A stretch of 64,000 nucleotides of DNA from NCBI RefSeq assembly GCF_016862455.1, contig NZ_BOMZ01000033.1, positions 62,001 through 126,000 of the forward strand. The letters are read 5' to 3'. Source of the stretch: Actinoplanes utahensis (lineage in GTDB: Bacteria > Actinomycetota > Actinomycetes > Mycobacteriales > Micromonosporaceae). Under the pieces are notes generated by a model. The model was given only the letters and a program-made list of their open reading frames with translations, was not told where the DNA came from and made no database searches. The translations under genes and the position numbers were made by a program. Positions within the stretch are counted from its first letter, which is position 1, and each line of letters starts with the position of its first letter. This document shows positions 57,764 to 64,000 of this stretch, in pieces.

Positions 57764-58249
57764 GTGCAAGCGATCCTGGCCACCCTCGGCTACGTGCTCT
57801 CCCCCGACCGCCGCAGCGTGCTGATGATCCGGCGGGACGCCCGCCCCGACGACATCCATCACGGCTATTACAACGGACTGGGCGGCAAACTCGAACCCGG
57901 CGAGGACATCGTCACCGGCCTGCGCCGGGAGATCCACGAAGAGGCCGGTCTCGACTGCACCGAGATCGATCTGGCCGGGACGATCTCCTGGCCCGGATTC
58001 GGCCGCGGCGGGGAGAACTGGTTCGGTTTCCTCTTCCGGGTCACCGCGTGGACCGGCACGCCGTACACCGCCAATCCGGAAGGCTCCCTGCACTGGGTCG
58101 ACGTCGCCGAAGTCCTCTCCGGCAACCTCCCGATGTGGGAATCCGACCGCCATTTCCTTCCGCTGGTCTTCGCCGCCTCGCCGCAGGTCTTCCACGGCGT
58201 CATGCCGTTCTCTTCCGGCAAGGCGACCAGCTGGTCCTACACCCTCTGA
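57764..58249 (+). CDS. Nudix hydrolase, probable 8-oxo-dGTP diphosphatase
   Basis: Product of 161 aa with a complete Nudix box from GGKLEPGED through REIHEEAGL. The N-terminal ATLGYVLSPDRRSVLMIRRD and YYNGLGGK match the MutT-like 8-oxo-dGTPase family. GTG start chosen by its -10 box and by homology. Divergent from galE. Confidence 0.87.
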   Translation: MQAILATLGYVLSPDRRSVLMIRRDARPDDIHHGYYNGLGGKLEPGEDIVTGLRREIHEEAGLDCTEIDLAGTISWPGFGRGGENWFGFLFRVTAWTGTPYTANPEGSLHWVDVAEVLSGNLPMWESDRHFLPLVFAASPQVFHGVMPFSSGKATSWSYTL

Positions 58250-58383
58250 TCCGGTACGACCCAGCCAGTCCGCAAACGCGACGACGGCCGCCCCGTGGCT
58301 CCCACGCGAGCTTTCGCACGGGTCACCACCGAGACGCGCCTTTCGGGCGTGTGCGATGGCTGAGGCGTATCGGAGAAGGCTTC

Positions 58384-59016
58384 TCAGAAGCGGCGCATGC
58401 CGCCGAACTGGCGGTCGCCGGCGTCGCCGAGGCCCGGGACGATGTAGGCCTTCTCGTTCAGGCCCTCGTCGATGGACGCGGTGACCAGGCGCAGCGGCAG
58501 GCCCGACTGCGCGAGGCGCTCGACGCCTTCCGGGGCGGCCAGCACGCAGCAGATGATGATGTCGGTGCAGCCGCGGTCGGCCAGCAGGCGGCAGCAGTGC
58601 AGCAGGGAGCCGCCGGTGGCCAGCATCGGGTCGAGCACCAGGACGGGCCGGCCGGTCAGGTCGGCGGGCAGCGACTCCATGTACGCCCGCGGCTCGTGGG
58701 TCTCCTCGTCGCGAGCCAGGCCGACGAAGCCCATCGACGACTCGGGGAGCAGCCCCAGGGCGGCGTCGGCCATGCCGAGGCCGGCCCGCAGGACCGGGAC
58801 GATCAGCGGCGGGTTGGCCAGCCGGGTGCCCTCGGTGGGCGCGACAGGCGTCTCGATGGGGTATTTCTCGACGGCGAAGAGGCGGGCGGCCTCGTAGACG
58901 ACCATGGTCGTCAGCTCGTGCAGCGAGGCACGGAAGACACCGGAGTCGGTCTCGGTACGGCGCATCGCGGTGAGCCGGGTCTGGGCCAGCGGGTGATCTA
59001 CGACAAGGACGTCCAC
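58384..59016 (-). CDS. upp: Uracil phosphoribosyltransferase
   Basis: Salvages uracil to UMP with PRPP; 210 aa. Starts [19 protein letters not shown], then [15 protein letters not shown], the PRPP loop [16 protein letters not shown], and the C-terminal [15 protein letters not shown]. The GTG at 59016 matches the usual Upp N-terminus; a TTG at 59037 would add 7 residues. A TAGGTT box lies 7 nt upstream. Divergent from deoC across 60 bp. Confidence 0.95.
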   Translation of the reverse strand: MDVLVVDHPLAQTRLTAMRRTETDSGVFRASLHELTTMVVYEAARLFAVEKYPIETPVAPTEGTRLANPPLIVPVLRAGLGMADAALGLLPESSMGFVGLARDEETHEPRAYMESLPADLTGRPVLVLDPMLATGGSLLHCCRLLADRGCTDIIICCVLAAPEGVERLAQSGLPLRLVTASIDEGLNEKAYIVPGLGDAGDRQFGGMRRF

Positions 59017-59023
59017 GGGCAAC

Positions 59024-59029
59024 AACCTA
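59024..59029 (-). promoter_or_regulatory. -10 box of upp, leaderless arrangement
   Basis: TAGGTT on the minus strand, 7 nt before the upp GTG. Confidence 0.5.
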
Positions 59030-59047
59030 TCGTTCAACCAAGATCAA

Positions 59048-59089
59048 CTGTCACAGGGTTGCGTAGAATCGTCTTCATGACTGTGACAG
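59048..59089. repeat. 9-bp inverted repeat spanning the deoC promoter and start
   Basis: CTGTCACAG at 59048-59056 and its reverse complement CTGTGACAG at 59081-59089. They flank the deoC -10 box and start codon and lie near the divergent upp promoter; candidate operator for a nucleoside regulator. Confidence 0.5.
59064..59069 (+). promoter_or_regulatory. -10 box of deoC, leaderless arrangement
   Basis: TAGAAT, close to consensus, ends 7 nt before the deoC ATG. Confidence 0.6.
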
Positions 59090-60006
59090 CGTCCGCTGGT
59101 CTGTCCGATCTCCGCTCCTTCCTGCACGGCCTGCCCGGGGTCGACAAGGTGGGCGTCGAGGCGCGGGCGGCGGCGCTCGCCACCCGCTCGGTCAAGGCCA
59201 CCAGCAAGGCCACGGCGATCGACCTGGCCATCCGCATGGTCGACCTGACCACCCTCGAGGGCGCCGACACCCCGGGCAAGGTGCGAGCCCTGTGCGCCAA
59301 GGCGCGGCGCCCGGACCCGGCCGATCCGTCCTGCCCACCGGTCGCCGCGATCTGCGTCTACCCCGCGATGGTCGGCGTGGCCAGCGCCGCCCTGGCCGGT
59401 TCCGGCGTGCATCTGGCCAGCGTGGCCACCGCGTTCCCGTCCGGGCAGGCGCCGCTCGAGGTGAAGCTCGCCGACACCCGTGAGGCGGTCGCCGCCGGGG
59501 CTGACGAGATCGACATGGTGATCAGCCGGGGCGCGTTCCTGGCCGGCGACTACAACCGGGTCTTCGACGAGATCGCCGCGGTCAAGGACGCGTGCGGCGG
59601 CGCCCACCTCAAGGTCATCCTGGAGACCGGCGAGCTCGGCACCTACGACAACATCCGCCGCGCCTCCTGGCTGGCGATGCTCGCCGGGGCCGACTTCATC
59701 AAGACCTCGACCGGCAAGGTGGCGGTCAACGCGACCCTGCCGATCACCCTGGTCATGCTGGAGGCGGTCCGCGACTTCCGGGAGCGGCACGGCCGGGTCA
59801 TCGGGGTCAAACCGGCCGGCGGCATCAAGACCACCAAGGACGCCATCAAATACCTGGTGCTCATCAACGAGACCGCCGGCGACGACTGGCTGCACCCCGA
59901 CCGGTTCCGCTTCGGCGCCTCCTCACTGCTCAACGACCTGCTCATGCAGCGCACCAAGCTGACCACCGGCCACTACGCCGGCCCGGACTACTTCACCCTG
60001 GACTGA
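59077..60006 (+). CDS. deoC: Deoxyribose-phosphate aldolase
   Basis: Splits 2-deoxyribose 5-phosphate into glyceraldehyde 3-phosphate and acetaldehyde; 309 aa, in the long actinobacterial class. Schiff-base Lys in GADFIKTSTGK, proton-relay Asp in ADEIDMVISRG and Lys in GVKPAGGIKTTKDA. Opposite upp, and followed after 51 bp by aldehyde dehydrogenase genes that could oxidise the acetaldehyde. Start fixed by the -10 box and homology. Confidence 0.94.
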   Translation: MTVTASAGLSDLRSFLHGLPGVDKVGVEARAAALATRSVKATSKATAIDLAIRMVDLTTLEGADTPGKVRALCAKARRPDPADPSCPPVAAICVYPAMVGVASAALAGSGVHLASVATAFPSGQAPLEVKLADTREAVAAGADEIDMVISRGAFLAGDYNRVFDEIAAVKDACGGAHLKVILETGELGTYDNIRRASWLAMLAGADFIKTSTGKVAVNATLPITLVMLEAVRDFRERHGRVIGVKPAGGIKTTKDAIKYLVLINETAGDDWLHPDRFRFGASSLLNDLLMQRTKLTTGHYAGPDYFTLD

Positions 60007-60057
60007 GCTGACCAGGGCGGCTCCGCCGCAAACCCGTAAACCCATTGGGGAGCCCTC

Positions 60058-61482
60058 ATGTTCGAGTACGCACCAGCCCCGGAATCCCGATCGGTGGTGG
60101 ACATCGCCGGGTCCTATGGGCTGTTCATCGACGGCGAGTTCGACGGCGGCAAGGACGGCAACGTCTTCAAGACCGTCAACCCGGCCACCGAGGAGGTGCT
60201 GGCCGAGGTCACCTCGGCCGGCTCGGAGGATGTGGACCGGGCCGTGGCCGCCGCCCGTCGGGCGTTCGGACCCTGGTCGTCGCTGCCCGGCGCGGAGCGG
60301 GCGAAGTACCTGTTCCGGATCGCCCGGATCATCCAGGAGCGGTCCCGTGAGCTGGCCGTGCTGGAGTCGCTGGACAACGGCAAGCCGATCCGGGAGTCCC
60401 GCGACGTCGACCTGCCACTGGTCGCCGCACACTTCTTCTACTACGCGGGCTGGGCCGACAAGCTGGCCTACGCGGGGTTCGGCCCGGACCCGCGGCCGCT
60501 CGGCGTGGCCGCCCAGGTGATCCCGTGGAACTTCCCGCTGCTGATGCTGGCATGGAAGGTCGCGCCCGCCCTGGCGACCGGCAACACGGTGGTGCTCAAG
60601 CCGGCCGAGACCACCCCGCTCTCCGCGCTGTTCTTCGCCGACGTGTGCCGGCAGGCCGACCTGCCGCCCGGCGTGGTGAACATCGTCACCGGGGCCGGCG
60701 ACACCGGCGCCTACCTGGTTCAGCACCCGGATGTGAACAAGGTGGCGTTCACCGGCTCGACCGAGGTGGGCCGGGAGATCGCGCGGACCGTGGCGGGCAC
60801 CGGCAAGCGGCTCACCCTGGAGCTCGGCGGCAAGGCCGCGAACATCGTCTTCGACGACGCCCCGATCGATCAGGCGGTCGAGGGCATCGTGAACGGGATC
60901 TTCTTCAACCAGGGGCACGTCTGCTGCGCCGGTTCGCGGCTGCTCGTGCAGGAGTCCATCGCCGAGGAGCTGCTCGCCTCCCTGAAACGGCGGATGGCCA
61001 CGCTGCGGGTCGGTGATCCGCTGGACAAGAACACCGACATCGGCGCGATCAACTCCGCGGCCCAGCTCGCCCGTATTTCGGAATTGTCAGAAATAGGGGC
61101 AGCAGAGGGCGCGGAGCGCTGGTCTCCGGCGTGCTCGCTGCCGGACCGGGGCTTCTGGTTCGCGCCGACGATCTTCACCGGGGTCACCCAGGCCCACCGG
61201 ATCGCCCGGGAGGAGATCTTCGGGCCGGTGCTGTCGGTGCTCACCTTCCGCACCCCGGAGGAGGCCGTCGCCAAGGCCAACAACACGCCGTACGGATTGT
61301 CCGCCGGCATCTGGTCGGAGAAGGGCTCGCGGATCCTCGCCGTCGCCGACCGGTTGCGGGCCGGGGTGGTGTGGGCAAACACGTTCAACAAGTTCGACCC
61401 GGCGTCGCCGTTCGGCGGCTACAAGGAATCCGGCTACGGCCGGGAGGGCGGCCGGCACGGCCTGGAGGCGTACCTTGCCTAA
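60058..61482 (+). CDS. Aldehyde dehydrogenase family protein
   Basis: NAD(P)-dependent aldehyde dehydrogenase, 474 aa. Cofactor motif VIPWNFPLLMLAWK, GSTEVGREIA, catalytic Glu in TLELGGKAANIVF, catalytic Cys in NQGHVCCAGSR, and EEIFGPVLSVLTF near the C-terminus. It lies after deoC with a GGGGAG site 5 nt before ATG, suggesting a deoxynucleoside-degradation operon in which it would use acetaldehyde; the substrate is inferred from context. Confidence 0.92.
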   Translation: MFEYAPAPESRSVVDIAGSYGLFIDGEFDGGKDGNVFKTVNPATEEVLAEVTSAGSEDVDRAVAAARRAFGPWSSLPGAERAKYLFRIARIIQERSRELAVLESLDNGKPIRESRDVDLPLVAAHFFYYAGWADKLAYAGFGPDPRPLGVAAQVIPWNFPLLMLAWKVAPALATGNTVVLKPAETTPLSALFFADVCRQADLPPGVVNIVTGAGDTGAYLVQHPDVNKVAFTGSTEVGREIARTVAGTGKRLTLELGGKAANIVFDDAPIDQAVEGIVNGIFFNQGHVCCAGSRLLVQESIAEELLASLKRRMATLRVGDPLDKNTDIGAINSAAQLARISELSEIGAAEGAERWSPACSLPDRGFWFAPTIFTGVTQAHRIAREEIFGPVLSVLTFRTPEEAVAKANNTPYGLSAGIWSEKGSRILAVADRLRAGVVWANTFNKFDPASPFGGYKESGYGREGGRHGLEAYLA

Positions 61483-62314
61483 GTCATCGAAGGTCTTGGA
61501 ATCGGGGCCGTCCCGGCTTACCGTTCGCAAGACCTACAAGCTCTACATCGGCGGCAAGTTCCCGCGCAGCGAGTCAGGACGAACCTACGTGGTGGACGGC
61601 GACAACGTGGCCCTCGCCTCACGCAAGGACGCCCGTGACGCCGTGCTCGCGGCCCGGGCCGCCCAGCCGAAGTGGGCCGGCACCACGGCGTACAACCGGG
61701 GTCAGGTCCTCTATCGCGTCGCCGAGATGCTCGAGGCCCGCCGGGGCGAGTTCACCGCGCTGGGCGTCCCCGGCTCCGAGGTGCACGCCGCCGTCGACCG
61801 CCTGGTCTGGTACGCGGGCTGGTCCGACAAGATCGCCCAGGTGACCGGTGGCGCCAACCCGGTCGCCGGGCCGTTCTTCAACATCTCCGCGCCGGAACCC
61901 ACCGGAGTCGTCGCCGTCGTCGCACCGGCCTCCCTGCTCGGTCTGGTCAGCGTCGTCGCCCCGGCGATCGTGACGGGAAACACCGTGGTCGTCCTGGCCG
62001 CCGGTCCGCAGGTCGCGATCACCCTGGCCGAGGTCCTGGCCACCTCCGACGTCCCGGGCGGCGTGGTGAACCTGCTCACCGGGCGATATGCGGAGACCGC
62101 ACCGTGGCTCGCCTCGCACGACGACGTCAACGCCCTCGACCTGACCGGGGTGGAGCATCCGGAGCTGGCCGCCGAACTGGAACGGGCCGCGGCGGGCACC
62201 CTGAAGCGGGTGATCAGGCCCGGGGCAGCGACCGACTTCACCGCCGATCCCGGGCTACGGCCGATGACGGCACTGCTGGAGACGAAGACGGTGTGGCATC
62301 CGAAGGGCTACTGA
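61475..62314 (+). CDS. Truncated, catalytically inactive aldehyde dehydrogenase-like partner
   Basis: Product of 279 aa aligning only to the N-terminal cofactor domain of aldehyde dehydrogenases: YKLYIGGKFPRSESGR, AAQPKWAGTTAYNRGQVLYR, WYAGWSDKIAQVTGG, VVAVVAPASLLGLVSVVAPA, TGNTVVVLAAG. The catalytic Cys domain is missing and the Glu motif is not recognisable. TTG start inside the end of the preceding gene (8-bp overlap), so the two are coupled. Likely a structural or regulatory partner, not simple decay: the frame is intact and high in coding character. Confidence 0.8.
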   Translation: MPKSSKVLESGPSRLTVRKTYKLYIGGKFPRSESGRTYVVDGDNVALASRKDARDAVLAARAAQPKWAGTTAYNRGQVLYRVAEMLEARRGEFTALGVPGSEVHAAVDRLVWYAGWSDKIAQVTGGANPVAGPFFNISAPEPTGVVAVVAPASLLGLVSVVAPAIVTGNTVVVLAAGPQVAITLAEVLATSDVPGGVVNLLTGRYAETAPWLASHDDVNALDLTGVEHPELAAELERAAAGTLKRVIRPGAATDFTADPGLRPMTALLETKTVWHPKGY

Positions 62315-62406
62315 GCCCACCGGGGACGCTGTCACACAGCGTTGCCGACTAGGGTGTGTGCCCAGAGTCACCAGTCCCACCACCCCCAGATCACCCGGAG
62401 GTCACC

Positions 62407-63255
62407 GTGACCAGCCAGTCCGACGAGCCCGAGGCGTCCGCGCCGGTGGCTGAGAAGTCCTCGCCCGAGGGGTCTTCCGGGCGGGAGCTTTGGGATCAAG
62501 TCCGCATCGAGCCGGTGGAGATCGCGCTGCCGGGTGGGGTGGGTCTGACCCTCCGGGCGTACCGGAAGGCGTCCGAGCTCACGCCGACCGAGATCGAGGT
62601 CGATGAGGACGACCCCTTCGAGGCCCGCAAGCGGCGTGCCGAGAAGGAGGCGGAAGAGGAAGAACTGGCGCTCCTCGCCGAGGCTTCGCCGGATGACGCG
62701 GACCCCACCACCGCCGAGGAGCCGGACCCGGCCGACTTCGAGGACGAGAAGGAGGCCCAGCCGGCTGACGAGGAAGTACCCATGTTCCTCAGCCACAAGG
62801 GCCGACTGATCGCGTTCAAGAGCGCCGAATCGCTCGTCTCGTTCGTTCGTTCGGGTGCTCCGCACGATCTCGCACAATTGGACAGCTGGGGCGACCTGGC
62901 CGAGCGGGTACAGTCGAGCGACGTCGACCCGCAGCCGGAGGACCGCTACGAGCTCGACCTGGTGGTGGAGAACCTGCGCGGCGGCCACGACACGTGGGAT
63001 CTGCCGTTGCTCATCAACGCCGGCGAGGTGGCCCGTGATCTGGGTTACGCGCTCCGGATCAAACCGGTGATCCTGGCACTGTCGCCCGGTTCGCCCCTCG
63101 ACGACCTCGACGAGTCCCTCCGAGCTGCCGAAAAGGGCGGAATGGGCGGGTTCTTCGGTCGGCGCCGATTGAAGAAAATCGGGGCACAACAGGCGAGCCT
63201 CGGCTGGCGCTCGGTCATCGGCAAGATCTCTGCCGCCGTGGACTGGCGTGACTGA
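62407..63255 (+). CDS. Acidic protein of unknown function
   Basis: Product of 282 aa. An acidic disordered segment (about 75-120) lies between a short N-terminal domain (RIEPVEIALPGGVGLTLRAY) and a C-terminal domain (about 130-282) with MFLSHKGRLIAFKSAESLVS, LDSWGDLAERV, YELDLVVENLRGGHDTWDLP and LINAGEVARDLGYALR. Charged and cytoplasmic. I recognise no named family. The GTG at 62407 has GGAGG 6 nt upstream. Confidence 0.7.
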   Translation: MTSQSDEPEASAPVAEKSSPEGSSGRELWDQVRIEPVEIALPGGVGLTLRAYRKASELTPTEIEVDEDDPFEARKRRAEKEAEEEELALLAEASPDDADPTTAEEPDPADFEDEKEAQPADEEVPMFLSHKGRLIAFKSAESLVSFVRSGAPHDLAQLDSWGDLAERVQSSDVDPQPEDRYELDLVVENLRGGHDTWDLPLLINAGEVARDLGYALRIKPVILALSPGSPLDDLDESLRAAEKGGMGGFFGRRRLKKIGAQQASLGWRSVIGKISAAVDWRD

Positions 63256-63319
63256 CCGATTACCAGGGAACATCAGTCCTTGGCCACAGAGAAGCACTCC
63301 CGGGGAGGAGGACGACGCC

Positions 63320-64000
63320 GTGGCGCTCGTGCGCGTGTACTGCGGTCTGGCGTCGGCTGATGATTCGGTGCGTTCGGCCTCGGCCGCTCCGCTGACCATC
63401 GCCGTGGTGGACGACGCAGGCCGGCTGCTCGGCGTCCATGAGATCAGCGACGACCCGGCCGGGTACGCCCAACTGGGAACGCTGCTCGTGGAACGGACGA
63501 CGGGCTTCAGCGACGCGGCGGTCGCCGCCGACAGCGACGACCACGTCGTCACCTCACTGCTCACCGCGGCCGGCCGGCCGCTCGTGGTCGTCGACGACGA
63601 TGCCGTCGACGACTACGCGGAGCGCTTCTCCGACGACGACTCCCCCGAGGAGATCTCCGCGCCGACGGCCGCACGCAGGGCCGTCGGCCTGGCCCGGGCC
63701 CTGCAGGCCGGCGCGATCGCCGCGGTGACCTCGCAGGCGCCCCGGGAACTGGTCAGCTACAAGCCGGTCCTCGCGGCGCACGTCGCCATGCTGAACGGGC
63801 GGAACGCCGCCGCCATCGCGCTGCGGGAGGTGCTGCGCGAGCTGTACCCGGCGGCCCTCCGGGCCTACCCGGACCCCGCCGACCCGGTGGCCCTCCTGGT
63901 CCTCAACGCGCTTCCCGAGCCCGGCCGGCTGACCGGCCGGGACGACGACCCCGCAGAGGTCGCCCGGGAGATCTCCGCCGACCTGGCCGCTCGTTCCGAG
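63320..64000 (+). CDS. IS110-like protein, partial (3' end outside window)
   Basis: Open frame from GTG 63320 (GGGGAGGAGG site 8 nt upstream) to the window end, 227 codons. The segment YKPVLAAHVAMLNGRNAAAI, LREVLRELYPAALRAY and VALLVLNALPEPGRLTG resembles the DEDD half of IS110 transposases. The expected N-terminal GxD of the DEDD nuclease is not seen (the start is VRVYCGLASADDSV), so catalytic activity is doubtful. It may be a domesticated or repurposed relative. It starts 64 bp after the acidic protein gene. Confidence 0.55.
   Translation, partial: MALVRVYCGLASADDSVRSASAAPLTIAVVDDAGRLLGVHEISDDPAGYAQLGTLLVERTTGFSDAAVAADSDDHVVTSLLTAAGRPLVVVDDDAVDDYAERFSDDDSPEEISAPTAARRAVGLARALQAGAIAAVTSQAPRELVSYKPVLAAHVAMLNGRNAAAIALREVLRELYPAALRAYPDPADPVALLVLNALPEPGRLTGRDDDPAEVAREISADLAARSE

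Overview
The window is GC-rich, gene-dense chromosome from a filamentous-type actinomycete, most likely Micromonosporaceae (Actinoplanes/Micromonospora-like). The basis is GTG and TTG starts, GTP-dependent PEP carboxykinase, class II FBPase, biotin-dependent acyl-CoA carboxylase with an epsilon subunit, PknB-like kinases, LpdA-type quinone reductase, mycosins, and many promoters whose -10 box sits 6-8 nt before the start codon. The family assignment is inference; no rRNA or marker tree is available here. No tRNA, rRNA, CRISPR array or intact insertion sequence was seen.

Layout. 1-1577: alkylation repair (Ada/AlkA C-terminus cut by the window edge, then Ogt). 1622-4784: an unusual archaeal/rickettsial-type ValRS and a small membrane protein. 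4940-11559: rmuC, ispH, xseAB, a DUF4245 protein and glpX. 11599-15418: minus-strand rhomboid protease, secreted trypsin-like protease, lytic transglycosylase and PIN-PhoH ATPase. 15694-19711: otsB, a Z-prenyl synthase and pckG. 20024-22419: an ECF sigma factor with a fused zinc finger, tandem GtrA proteins and a PH-like membrane protein.

22424-39384 holds birA, accD, accE, maf and accA3, an order conserved in actinobacteria, but here split by two blocks. Block one (25677-30068, minus strand) holds an M50 protease, a tiny membrane protein and a 1109-residue receptor kinase with repeated KTSV motifs. Block two (30454-36702) is a tandem duplication of a three-gene type VII-secretion-like cassette: a small helical-hairpin protein, a large PPE-like protein with a proline-rich body and an almost invariant C-terminal tail, and a membrane-anchored mycosin. 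No ESX core gene is nearby. The two cassettes share promoter motifs, gene junctions and tails, and their mycosins become nearly identical in DNA only in the last third. This is the most novel system in the window.

39885-48944: DedA, LpdA-type reductase, gamma-glutamylcyclotransferase, double GNAT, then a divergent MetRS preceded by a leaderless 19-residue leader peptide with tandem Met codons and a terminator hairpin (apparent ribosome-mediated attenuation), then unknown genes, an MBL-fold protein and a DUF4349 lipoprotein. 48990-64000: M20 peptidase, acyl-CoA mutase large subunit, a second receptor kinase, phosphohexomutase, GPP34 protein, GalE, Nudix, divergent upp/deoC, an aldehyde dehydrogenase with a catalytically dead partner, an acidic unknown protein, and a partial IS110-like protein running off the end. 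Several neighbours (lpdA, M20 amidohydrolase, phosphomannomutase, upp) echo the gene order around Rv3303c-Rv3309c in Mycobacterium tuberculosis.
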